Source of the DNA: Musa acuminata AAA Group
Lineage: Eukaryota; Streptophyta; Magnoliopsida; Zingiberales; Musaceae
NCBI RefSeq assembly: GCF_036884655.1
Contig: NC_088342.1
Span: 15,948,001-16,012,000 of the forward strand
Length of the DNA stretch: 64,000 bases
Reading direction: 5' to 3'
Below, one piece after another: positions 1-9,701 of this stretch. The notes below the pieces were generated by a model. It was given only the letters and a program-made list of their open reading frames with translations. It was not told where the DNA came from and did no database searches. Every line of letters starts with the position of its first letter. Positions within the stretch are counted from its first letter, which is position 1. Made by a program: the position numbers and the translations under genes.

Positions 1-1155
1 ATTTTTAATTTATCAAAATCACTAACAAGAGAATCATGCTCCATTTTTAACAATTTATATTTTTTACTAATTGATTTGCATTCATCAAATAAATCATGAA
101 AAACATTTAATAGTTCATCAAATGATAAATTTGCATCAATTGAACTTGTTACCTCATCTCCAATGGCCATTAGTGCATAGTGAGCAACTTGCTCGGTGTT
201 GGTTGGCTCCTCTTCTTCGGATTTACTTGAGTCGTCCCATGTTGCTTTGAGAGCCTTCTTCTTTAGTATCCTCTTCTTGACTTGGGGACATTCGCTCTTG
301 TAATGTCCCGGCTGCTTGCATTCGTAGCATATTACTTAATCTTTCTTGGGTTCAAATTTATTTTTAGTATCAATTTTAAATTTATTTCTTTTTATGAATC
401 TTTTGAACTTTCTTGTTAAGTGCCAAATCATCATCAAAGTACTCATTACTTGAGTTTTCTTTTAAGTGGTCTTTTTGTGTTCTCAGTGCCATATCCTTCT
501 TATTCTTTGGAAGGGTGTCCTCGAGCTCTTCATGAGCTTTATATGTCATTTCATAGGTCATTAGTGACCCAATTAGTTCTTTAAGAGGAAAGTTATTTAA
601 ATCTTTGGCCTCTTGAATGACCGTTACTTTAGGATCCCAATTTTTTGGTAGGGATCTTAAAATCTTATTAACAAGTTCAAAATCCAAGAAACCTTTACCA
701 AGTCCTTTTAGACCATTGACGACATCCGTAACTCGGGTGTACGTGTCTCCAATGGTCTCACTCGGTTTCATTGGAAACAACTCATAAGAATGCACCAAAA
801 GATTAATTTTTGACTCCTTCACTCTACTAGTGCCTTCATGAGTCACTTCGAGTGTGTGCTAAATGTCAAAAGTCGTTTCACAAATTGATACTCAATTAAA
901 CTCATTTTTATCTAATGCACAAAATAAGACATTCATAGCCTTTACATTTAAAGTAAAAGTCTTCTTCTCCAACTCATTCCAATCGTTCATTGGAAGAGAA
1001 GACTTTTGAAAACCGTTTTCGACAATGTTCCAAAGCTCAAAATCCATTGAAAATAGAAAGATCCTCATTCTAGTCTTCCAATATGTGTAATTCGTCCCAT
1101 TGAACATGGGCGGACATGTAATTGAATGACCCTCTAGGTTGCCGGTAAATGCCAT
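1..1155 (-). pseudogene. gag: gag pseudogene of element F
   Basis: Copia Gag (capsid-nucleocapsid), broken. The start at 1155 is chosen because the protein from there aligns with the N-terminus of the intact Gag at 46026 (the YTYWKTRMRIF block follows). A TGA at about 892-894 replaces an Arg codon just after the NEFN motif. The frame resumes at 846 with THEGTSRVKESK, then loses register near 382. A CYECKQPGHYKSEC knuckle (CX2CX4HX4C) is readable at about 292-335, and the acidic and coiled-coil tail runs towards base 1. At least two lesions make it non-coding as a whole. The second knuckle and the gag-pol junction would lie left of the window. Confidence 0.85.
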
Positions 1156-1205
1156 CTCTCTTAGGTTTAAAACCAAATAAGAGTGAACGTTGCTCTGATA
1201 AAAAA

Positions 1206-2936
1206 TGTTAGAATCAAGAGTGGCACTAAGAGGGGGGGTGAATTAGTACAACGGAAAACTTTTATGATTTCAAAAAACCTGTTTCGATTAAAACCGATTC
1301 CGTTGAGAATGATTTCGATTCAATTTATTTCGGAAAGAATTTGAACTTGAAAGCTTTCGTGAAAGTGCAAGAGAAGACTAAGGTGATTTGCAGTAATGTA
1401 AATTGCACAAATAAAAAGCGTCGATTTCGTAAAGTCTTCATACGATTAAAGCCGATCTCGGAAGGTGTTTACTTGAAAGCATAAGTGTAGTGAAAGCAAG
1501 ATGAGGAGAAGCTCTTTGCTATGAAATTATTTACAGTTAAAGAAGATTGCTGAAAACGAAATGCAAACCATATTTAGAGTGATTCGGTCAACGTGACCTA
1601 CATCCACTTTCGGATTCCTCCTCCGACGAGGTCTCTGGCATCCACTAAAAGCCTTCCTTCAATAGGTGAAGACTGAACACCTCTTTACAGCACTTTCTCC
1701 TTTTCCCGGGTTTAGGAGATGAACCCTTATAAGTCTCACTCCTCTTTCTTGGATGGTTACAAGGCTTAAGAGATGAATGAGGAGAACTCTAACTTTTACA
1801 ACACTTTAAGGCTCAAGAACTCAAGATTATGCCAATAGGTTTCGTGCCATTTCATGTAGAAAAGGGTCGGGTTTTTATAGGCTCCAATGGCTTCAAAACT
1901 AGAGCCAAAAAATGTCACTTCCCCGAAATCCAAGGTACTGGCGATACCACCGTCGTTACTGGGCGGTACTACCACCGTTGATATGACCCTAGGTGGTACC
2001 GCCACCGAACAGGGGCAGTACCACTGCTGGCAACACTGTTGCCGGCAATTCCACCGCCCATTCTGGGCAGTACCACCGCCCATTCTGTATTGGTACCACC
2101 GCCCAGGAATCCAGGGGCACTGCTTTCCAAGCGGTGCCACTGCCGGTCATGTTTTTAGGGGCTGAATTGGGTGCTCAATTCGGCCCAATTCAGCCCTATT
2201 AAGGGCCCAGTTGACCCATAATTAAGTTAGTGAGATTACCTCCCAATTCTAACTTAATTTATGCTCTAACTACAATAATTAAGACACAATTTACACTGCT
2301 TCTTGTTCCGATGTGTTAATTGCTCTTCCGGCGATCTTTCGACGTACTTCCGGTGAACATCCGATGAACTCTCGGCAATGTTCCGGTGGACTCCCGGCAA
2401 GCTCTTGGACTTTATGATGATCTTCTTGGCAAGTTCCGACGAGCTTCTATGGCAAGCTCTTGGACTTCTCGGTTGGTTCCCGTAGAATTTTCGATGAACG
2501 CCCGAACTTCCGTCGAACTCTCGAACTCCCAATGAGATCTCGATCTTGACTCCGGCACATCACCTGCTTTATGTCTTACTACCATCGTTGTTAATCTTAC
2601 ACACTTTTCTCAACATATAGATTAAATCAAACAACTTACAATTGATTTCATCCTCAAAATCTGAGATTCAACACCCGCAACTTCCGATCTCCTTAGCGCA
2701 ATGTCTAATCCTTCGGCCCGATGCTTGAATTCATAGCACGAAGCCTTCTGCCGACATGTCAACCGATCCTTTAGCTTGGTATCGAATCTTCTGACATGTT
2801 CAACTCCGGCCCAACATTCGATTCCTCCTACTTCAATCAATTTGCCTTTATTGATCAAAGTTAGCCCTGCATCACTCAAAACATAGATTAGATCGAAACT
2901 CATCAATTGATTTTATCATTAAAATCTGTGATTTTC
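1206..2936 (-). repeat. 5' LTR of element F (chimeric LTR)
   Basis: The LTR begins (plus text) at TGTTAGAATC, next to the degraded primer site. It carries the conserved GCACTAA...TTAGTAC hairpin with a G-run loop, a TATA element (minus strand, about 1872-1880) and GC-rich GGTGGTACC/GGCGGTACC motifs at 1930-2150. A complete Sirevirus LTR start in inverted text ends at 2673. Beyond it come 263 more bases (2674-2936) homologous to the U3 region of the long LTR type seen at 20761. The same two-part structure is found in both LTRs of element G. Confidence 0.75.
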
Positions 2937-4085
2937 CTTGAGCTCCTCAATATGTTGAGGGAGGCAGAGAGCACAATCAAGAATGAGAAGCCAGTTCTAT
3001 ATGTTGGTTAGACTAGAAAGAAATAGAAGACAAAAAAGTCTCTTAAGAAGGGCAAGAGCAAGGGCAGATCGGGTAAAGCAAAGGGTGCTAAGAAAGACCC
3101 AACAAAGGACAAAGGCCAATGCTTCTATTGTGGCAAAGATGGGCACTGGAAGAGGAACTGCAAGGAGTACCTTGTAGAGAGGACGAAATAGAATCTTAGA
3201 GAAGCTTCAGGTATATTCATGATTAGTCTCCATTTGTTAGAATCTTATAACATATGGGTATTGGATACTGGTAGTACTTATCACATCTACAATTCGTTAC
3301 AGATTTTGGAAATACCTAAGAGAATGGGGAAAGGCAAGATGGACCTCAAGATAGGCAATGGAGCAAAAGTTGTTGTTGCTGATGGTGAGGTCACTTTACA
3401 TTTGCCTGGTGGAGCTACTATTGCATTAGATGCATGTTATTTTGTTCCTTCTATTATCAAAAATATTATTTTTATTTTATGTTTGACTGTTAATAGTTAT
3501 AAATTAGTTTTTGAGAACAATGATTGTTCAATATTATTAGATGATAAGATCATCATGAAAGGAACATTGCATAATAGTTTATTTATGCTAGACACTGCTC
3601 CACATATCATGAATATAAGTTAGTATAAGAGGAAACGAGTTGAGGTAAACAATACATACCTATGAAATTATAGGCTAGGTCATATCAATGAAGGATGGAT
3701 TCAAAAGTTATTAAAGGATAGATACTTAGATCCATTCGACTATGAGTCATATGCAACTTGCGAGCCTTGCCTTCGTGGAAAATTGACTAACTCTCCAATT
3801 AGTGAAATTAGAGAGAAAACCACTGAGTTGTTGGAACTCATACATAGTGCTGTATGTGGTCCCATATCAACTCATGTCATAGGTGATTACTCCTACTTCA
3901 TTACTTTTACTAATGATTTCTCTAAGCACAAACATATGTACTTGATGAAGTACAAGTCTAAGGCCTTCGAGAAATTTAGGGAGTATAAGAATGAAGTGGA
4001 GAACTAAACTAGAAAGAGTATAAAGTCTCTCAATCAGATCGAGAAGGTGAGTACTTGAGTACAGAGTTCACCATATTCCTTAAGG
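2937..4085 (+). pseudogene. Element M, left piece: gag-protease-integrase remnant (Angela/Tork-like copia)
   Basis: Old plus-strand copia fragment. The gag tail is Lys-rich and ends in a good [14 protein letters not shown] knuckle at about 3119-3160. It is followed by the protease region with WVLDTGSTYHI (DTG active site, about 3250-3282), then the integrase N-terminal zinc region (GHI...ATCEPCLHGKL, about 3678-3785) and the start of the integrase core. Reading is broken by stops, for example at 3189-3191 and 3621-3623, and a gap in frame near 3664. It stops at about 4080, where compound H-I is inserted, and resumes at 39773. The knuckle and protease are better preserved than in the related copy H, but no long frame survives. 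Confidence 0.85.
4081..4085. repeat. Probable target-site duplication of compound H-I (left copy)
   Basis: TAAGG lies immediately left of the H LTR terminus. A matching TAAAG lies at 39773-39777, immediately right of the last LTR remnant. Four of five bases agree. The copia integrase reading of M joins across the two sites without a large gap, which supports a target duplication 35.7 kb apart. Confidence 0.55.
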
Positions 4086-4812
4086 TATAGGCAAATCTAG
4101 GGGTGACATCACATGCATAACGAAAGAATAGAAAACAAAATTCCCAAATTTTCTAAAAAGGTATTCATCGTCGTCCGAAGATTAGTACGCAAAATCTGTA
4201 AAACTGAAAATGGCATATATGAAATATTATGTTTTACCTAGAGAGATCATATATCTCTAAATCCCTATAGATTTGTAGGAGAGGATGAAGGAGGTCAAGT
4301 GCCCTAATCTTTTGTGGTGATCCACATAGTAGGGTTGCAACAACGCTCATCCAATTGCAGCCCAAGACTCTACACTTGCTATCTAAGGAGGAGAAGGGGA
4401 GGAGAATAGGATATGGCAACCAAAAACCTTTAGCCTATGGGTGTTTGGTTCCCTCTTATTTATAGAGACCTCTTGTCAACTTAACCATAATGGATCTTAG
4501 TTTATTGGGTATTGGATCTCCATCCAACTACCCAAGCCTCTTAGATTAGTGGATCTCTAACCAATAATCTCATATTGGCTCTTATTAGATCTCATTCATA
4601 GGATCCAATAATTCAGGCACTTATTGAATATCCAATAAGATAGGGGCTCCGACAGATATATCATATCCGAACCTCTACTCGTCACAACACCTAACATATG
4701 TGTGTGACCCTTTAGGCTCAATATCGAGTTGGCCGAGAGACATATCTATCATAACTCCTTATGGTTTAGTGAATCATAACTCCATAATAATTCACTCGAC
4801 TCATCGATTACG
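4086..4812 (-). repeat. 3' LTR of H, first half
   Basis: About 730 bases homologous to 19972-20723 (AGGGG(C/T)GGCATCAC near the start, TCGGACGGATAT-like and ATGTGTGTGA blocks, then CACTCGACTCATC). It is interrupted by element E after the sequence TTACG and resumes at 13203. It contains the AT-rich U5 side and a possible TATA element on the minus strand near 4458-4466. No gene is present. Confidence 0.85.
4808..4812. repeat. Target-site duplication of E (left copy)
   Basis: TTACG here and TTACG at 13198-13202 flank element E perfectly. This is the 5-bp duplication expected for LTR retrotransposon integration. Confidence 0.9.
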
Positions 4813-4826
4813 TGTTAGGATCGAGA

Positions 4827-4859
4827 GCACTAAGAGGGGGGGGGGGGGTGAATTAGTGC
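4827..4859 (-). promoter_or_regulatory. Conserved LTR-end hairpin with homopolymer loop
   Basis: GCACTAA (4827-4833) and TTAGTGC (4853-4859) are perfect inverted arms around a 19-base loop containing a long G run (C run on the sense strand). The same structure lies about 14-25 bases from the LTR end in every Sirevirus-type LTR of the window. Its function is unknown to me. Confidence 0.6.
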
Positions 4860-5170
4860 AGCAGAAAACTTTCTGCGATTAAAATCGAAAGCTGCGTTCG
4901 AACGATAAAAACAACTTATGTATGAAAGTTGATACTAATCAAGATTAAAGTCAAACTAAGCAGGCAGTTTGCAGCTATGATGAAAACCAGAATATCGGCG
5001 CAAACTGAAATCCGACGTTCGTACGAAGAAACTGATTTACGTCTAAATGCTGATTCGTAAATCACTTGATTAGATAAGACGCAGTTTAAGCAGGAGTATA
5101 AAGGCAGTGTACAGTATTGGTAAAGCTCAAAACGTAAATGCAATATGCAATATGATGATCATACGAAAAA

Positions 5171-5242
5171 GCAGATTTACGTCTAAACGCAGATTTACGT
5201 CAAAACGTAGATTTACGTTTAAACGTAGATTTACGTCTAAAC
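5171..5242. repeat. 18-bp tandem repeat, four copies
   Basis: Four tandem units of the form GCAGATTTACGTCTAAAC in the 3' LTR of E. The matching site in the 5' LTR (about 11830-11866) has only two units. Related single or degenerate units occur in the LTRs of D and G. Confidence 0.85.
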
Positions 5243-5694
5243 GTTGAAACTTGTTCGTAAAATCGCAGAGGGCAATAGCTATTGAGAAGTTTGCAGTGAA
5301 GGTAAAATGCTCAAAGGAAATGCAAACCGAGATTTAGAGTGGTTCGGTCAATCTTGACCTACTCCACTTTTGGCTTCCTCCACCGATGAGATCACCGACG
5401 TCAACTAGAGGCCTTCCTTCAATAGGCGAAGGCCAACCACCTTCTTACAGATTCACTCCTTTTGACGGGCTTAGGAGACAACCCTTACAGAAGTTTTCTC
5501 TCCTCTCTTTACAACTCAAACTTTGAAGAACAGAAAGAGGAGAACTAGCAGTTTTGAGCTCTAAGAACCATAGAAAGACAGCAAGATTTCGAGTGTGTGT
5601 TCTATGCTTTCAGTGCTGAATGGGTGGGGCATTTATAGGCCCCAACCCAGTTCAAATTTGGAGCTCAAATCTATCAATTCCCGGAATTCCGGGA

Positions 5695-6055
5695 TCAGGC
5701 GGTTGCACCTCCTGATTGGGGCGGTTGCACCGCCTAGCAGAGCTCGAAGAATGAGCCTCTGGGCGGTGCCACCTCTATCAGGGGCGGTTGCACCTCTCTG
5801 CCAGAGCTCGAAGACCGAGCTCAGGCGGTTGCATCGCCTGACTAGGGAGGTTGCACCGCCTGGCAGAGCTCGAAACTTGAGCTCTAGCGGTGCTACCTCT
5901 TGACAGAAGAGGTTGCACCGCCCAGTCTCACTCGGAGACTGAGCCCGGGGTGGTGCCACCTCTTGGCTGGGGCGGTTGCACCGCCCAGTCTCATTGGGAG
6001 ACATAGCCTGGGCGGTGCTACCTCCTGGCTTGGGTGGTTGCACCTCCCACAGCAA
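5695..6055. repeat. GC-rich palindromic array in the E 3' LTR
   Basis: Repeated 15-base near-palindromes (GGCGGTTGCACCGCC and variants) are spaced by short AGAGCTCGAAG...GAGC blocks. The array is strongly CpG-rich inside otherwise AT-rich DNA. It lies upstream of the TATA element in the sense direction. Similar arrays occur in the LTRs of F, G, D, B, A and C. Confidence 0.8.
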
Positions 6056-6573
6056 TCAGGGTCCGAATGAGTTAATCCATTCGGCCCAATTTGATTCTTT
6101 TAGGGGCCCAATTGCCCCAAGATTAAGCTAATGGGATCACCTCCCATTTCTAACTTAATCAATGTGCTAACTATGATTATTTCCTAAGACATATTCTGCA
6201 GCTTGCTCCGGTGCATCAATCGCTTCTTCCGGCGAGTTTTCGACGAACTTCCGTCGATCATCCGACGAACCCTTAGTGATCCTCCTGCGGACTTCCGGCA
6301 AACTCCTGGACTTGCGACGATCCACTTGGCAAGTTCCGACGAGCTCCTTTGGCAAGCTTCTGGACTTCTCGGATTTGTTCCCGCAGAACCTCCGACGACT
6401 GTCCGAACTTCCGTCGAGCTCTTGAACTACCAACATGATCATTTTTATGACTCCGGCGCAACTCCTGCTGCATGTCTTACTTTCATCGTAGTTAATCCTG
6501 CACACTTATCTCAACACACAGATTAGACAAACAATTGACAATTGATTTCATCATCAAAATCCGAGATTCAACA

Positions 6574-6588
6574 ATCTCCCCCTTTTTG
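6574..6588 (-). promoter_or_regulatory. Terminal polypurine tract of E
   Basis: On the minus strand this reads AAAAAGGGGGAGAT directly before the LTR TG. This is the usual plus-strand DNA priming site and matches the tracts at 51683 (A) and 56665 (B). Confidence 0.85.
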
Positions 6589-6927
6589 ATGATGACAATC
6601 AATTGATAATGGAGTTAACCTTAACTCCCCCTGTCTATATGCCATACTTCTTGAATTTAAAAACTTTATAAATTCAAGAGACATATTCCCATCATGATTC
6701 CTATCAAGATGTATCTCTTTGAAGATGATGTCAAGGCTTGACATTCATTTTCAAATATAACAAGTTTGAATGATGGTAATTGTAACAATTCATCATATTG
6801 TAAGATATCGACATGTAAAGCTATGAAGCAAGATTTTGAATATTTTAGCAAGTGTAGCATTGCATCACATGGTAAGATATCAGTTCGTACGATGCAAATT
6901 TTTGTTTGATATCTTGATACAGCGCAT

Positions 6928-7132
6928 ATAGCAATGATAGCAATCATATATTTCTTGGTGATGCAAGTATAGCCTAATCATAGCAATGATAGCAATCATA
7001 TATTTCTTGGTGATGCAAGTATGGCCTAATCATAGCATCAGTGATAGCAACCATATCAACATCAGTGATAGCAAACATATCATCATCAATGATAGCAACC
7101 ATATCAACATTAGTGATAGCAAACATATCAAT
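6928..7132. repeat. Compound tandem repeat (52 bp x2, then 24 bp x4)
   Basis: A 52-bp unit beginning ATAGCAATGATAGC is present twice (6928-7031). It is followed by four 24-bp units of the form ATCAGTGATAGCAACCATATCAAC (7037-7132). All lie in the 3' noncoding region of E. Confidence 0.85.
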
Positions 7133-7921
7133 TCATATATTTCTCCCCCTTTGTCATCAACAAAAAAGCTTGGTAGATGTGATTCCAGGAGAACAATATA
7201 AGCAGGTTATCAAGCACATAAAGGAAGGCATGACACGTATAATGCTTTGAAAACCTCTTCTCCTTGTATGTTATAATTCATTGTGCATGAAAGAGGAAAC
7301 TCATTTTTCCAAAAAAAAATTTACATAAGAGTGTACAGGAAAATCCGATTTTTAGTATTCAAATTGTTAAGCAAATCCAAAAATGAAATGAACTTTTCCA
7401 TGCATTCGGACATGAGTAAGCTACTAATTTTCAAGGACAAAACATAATTTCCAACATGTTATTTGATCAAGTGATACCAAAGCATGTAATACTAATCAAG
7501 TGATTTGATCATTCAATAAAGTCCGAAAAATAATTTTAACTAGTTTAAGTATTCGGACACATCAACATTACTAATTCTCTTCTTATAAAATCAAATTGTT
7601 CTTCACTTAGAGGTTTTGTAAAAATTGAAGTTTCGTATCAATGTCATATTACTGACTTATCAACTACATTGGTATGTCACTTTATATTTATCAAGGCACA
7701 AGGTTTTCAAAACATTTAGTTTCAATGTAAAATCCGAGATAAACAACAAGAGATGTTTGTAACTTTGCATATGCTCACAGATCAAGGTAAATACGAAGTT
7801 TACAACATATCATATTAAAGACAAAGTCCATCATGAGGAGTTTATAACAACAGCGGATGATTGTGTTCATACAAGCTCATTCATGAGGTGGAAAGTTAAA
7901 GTGCCTAAATAAAGAGTCAAA

Positions 7922-8986
7922 TTATCGATGAATTTGCTGCAGCTCAGCTAGGATTTGATCTTGTCGATGTTCAAGCCGTTCTTGTCTTTGTTCGAATCGG
8001 TCCATTCGAATCCCAATATCTTCGACAGATGATGTGTGAGTTTGCTCAAATGGATGTGTTTCCTCAAAGGGACAGATCGGAGGAGATTGGGTACCCCTAA
8101 AGACTGGTGTTTACGGTTCTGGTTCAGGTTGAGGGGGATCAGTTCTTCTTGGCATTATAACCCAGTTATCGTTTCTATAAAAACATCTTAATTGGTGAAG
8201 TAGATTTTTACTAATTATGCTGAATCTATCTACTTTTATTACTTCTTCTTCCGGTGGTATTAGAATATCGTAGGCTTTCATTATTCTAGTTATTATTCCA
8301 CCATATGGGAGCATCATGTCTTTCTTAGATAGTTCTAACATGTTTTGTTGGATAAGATAACCAAGACAGATGTCATGTCCTTTCATGATCATATACATAG
8401 TTCCTAATTCTAATTGGCTTACTTCATCATGATGATATTGTTTAGGAAGAATGATGCTAGTTAGGATGTGATGAAGTACCTTAGTGTTTAGAGGCAGTAA
8501 ATGTTCACAACTTTTAGGAACAAATGCTAAGTTCGGATTGGCAAAAATTGTTTGTAGGGCTTCAACGTATGTTGTTCCAACATTTTCATCATCCCATGAT
8601 CCTCTAAAGTAAAGTCCTCTTCTTTTCATGGGAATGCCTATCATGTCGCAAATGAATCTATCCGTAATTGAAATGTGTTGTCCTAAGAGATAGGTGGACA
8701 TCCTTTCTTCTTCATCTACTAGTATGTTGTTGTAAAATAATCTTACTAGTCTTGGATAGATGGGTTCATTAATTTGTAATATAGGGAGTAGATCTAAGTT
8801 TGCAAACCACTGGATTGTCTCTAAGTCTCTTAGCTCACTTAAATCTACGCATTTTCCCTTTTTGACACTCCTAAGTTCAAAAGAGGAAAATTTTTCAGCA
8901 TGGTATTTTGAATCGAAAAGGGTGGAATCAAAGTCTTCTACTAATCTCCTCTTTCCTTTGTCCCTTGAGGATCTTCTAGATCCCAT
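7922..8986 (-). pseudogene. Passenger ORF of E: plant transposon-associated protein, interrupted by one stop
   Basis: From ATG at 8986 the frame runs 291 codons to TAA at 8111-8113, then stays open in the same frame for 62 more codons to a TAA at 7922-7924. Residues about 60-240 (LVRLFYNNILVDEEERMSTY, CDMIGIPMKRRG, then LPLNTKVLHHILTSIILPK and a Gly-rich helix region) resemble the putative plant transposon protein domain often found in plant retroelement-linked proteins. I recognise the style of the family but cannot confirm it without a search. The N-terminus is basic (GSRRSSRDKGKRR), the segment before the TAA is PPQPEPEP, and the extension has a heptad-like stretch rich in Arg, Gln and Glu (likely coiled coil). 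It has no RT, integrase or RNase H motif. Function unknown. The internal TAA is either a nonsense mutation or a true terminus. Confidence 0.75.
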
Positions 8987-9340
8987 AACTACTGCTGTTT
9001 AGAATAATAGTGATGAGCAAAAGTAAATGAATCAAGAAACAGAGTTTAAGGGCTTCTTAGAGAGTACCTTAATGAGATCTTCAAGAGAGGGAAGGAATGT
9101 TGATGCTTTGCTTCGAAATGAAGGGTATTTGGGATGCTAAGATGGGGGAAATGGGGATGGAGGAGGCTTGGGAGAGTAGAAGAGGGAAGGAAATGAGTTG
9201 GGGTCGGTTTCACCGCCGGCCCTAGCTTGAGTTATAAAGGGGCAGAGTTGCGGGCGGTTGCACCTCTGGCTGGAGCGGTGCAACCGCTCGCAACACGTGA
9301 CAGCTGGAGGTGCTACCTCCAGCTGGGGCGGTGCCACTGC
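8987..9340 (-). promoter_or_regulatory. Putative promoter and 5' UTR of the passenger ORF
   Basis: Reading the minus strand: GC-rich GGTTGCACCGC and GGTAGCACCTCC inverted motifs (about 9245-9335), a TATA-like CTTTATAAC (9231-9240), a pyrimidine-rich stretch, then the ATG at 8986. A possible short 5' UTR intron runs from AAG|GT at 9068 to an AG at 8995 (74 bases); this is a guess from splice-site look-alikes only. The order of GC palindromes then TATA mimics the Sirevirus LTR promoters in this window. Confidence 0.45.
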
Positions 9341-9701
9341 TTGGTGAGCATTTGTTCTGATCTGAGAATTTTTCTGTCTTGAGGAGAATTTTCATTCACA
9401 GCAATCAACTTTTACTTACGTAATTACGTAAGAATTTTCATTTTAAGATAGGGACTTTTGCACGATCAAGGTAGATTTTTAACGTGCATATTCTTAATGT
9501 CGTTAACATGTTTGTGATAGTTTCTTCAAGTTGATAAGTCTTGCAAGTTCATGACAGAGTTAGTCATTTCATGATACAGAGTTAAATTCGAAGGTTATGA
9601 ACGGATGAAATTGATGGGTTCGAAAATCCAGGGATATGTGAATTTGGGAATCATACGTTTCTAATTCTGAATAGGACTGTATCTAGGTCGCATTTGTGAT
9701 T
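9341..9701. other. Unrecognised segment between the protease break and the passenger unit
   Basis: About 360 bases, AT-rich, with no long ORF and no similarity I can see to the interiors of A, B or C. Copia homology stops at about 9702, in the protease coding sequence, and the GC-rich promoter-like block starts at about 9335. It probably came in with the passenger segment. Confidence 0.5.

Larger units (their letters stand above)
1..2936 (-). mobile_element. Element F: 5' part of a Sirevirus-type copia element
   Basis: A minus-strand element whose left part lies outside the window. Visible are most of gag (1-1155), a damaged primer-binding site (about 1192-1205, where the usual match to the 3' end of initiator Met tRNA has been overwritten by A residues) and the 5' LTR (1206-2936). 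On the right it abuts the gag of the older plus-strand copia element M, so it inserted into M. The right LTR end no longer reads as a clean CA terminus, so the boundary is good to about 10 bases. Confidence 0.8.
4813..6573 (-). repeat. 3' LTR of E
   Basis: 1761 bp, bounded by TGTTAGG and TTCAACA in plus text. It contains the terminal hairpin (4827-4859), four 18-bp direct repeats (5171-5242), a TATA element on the minus strand (about 5628-5640) and an array of GC-rich near-palindromes of the GGCGGTTGCACCGCC type alternating with AGAGCTCGAAGACTGAGC-like spacers (about 5695-6055). It is 40 bp longer than its 5' partner, mostly from two extra copies of the 18-bp repeat. Confidence 0.92.
6574..7921 (-). 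other. 3' noncoding region of E with repeated polypurine tracts
   Basis: AT-rich DNA between the passenger ORF and the 3' LTR. Polypurine tracts on the minus strand lie at 6574-6588 (terminal), about 6623-6635 and about 7141-7155, the last next to the GTTGATGACAAAGG block shared with A and B. It includes the tandem repeats at 6928-7132. No convincing gene is present; several ORFs here are short and composition-driven. Confidence 0.8.

Noticed and set aside
5595..6526. ORFs in the GC-rich parts of the E, G and D LTRs
   Set aside because: Open on both strands over the palindrome arrays; they shift with array copy number and have no coding signature.
6928..7132. CRISPR-like array
   Set aside because: Units are contiguous without spacers, in a plant retrotransposon noncoding region.
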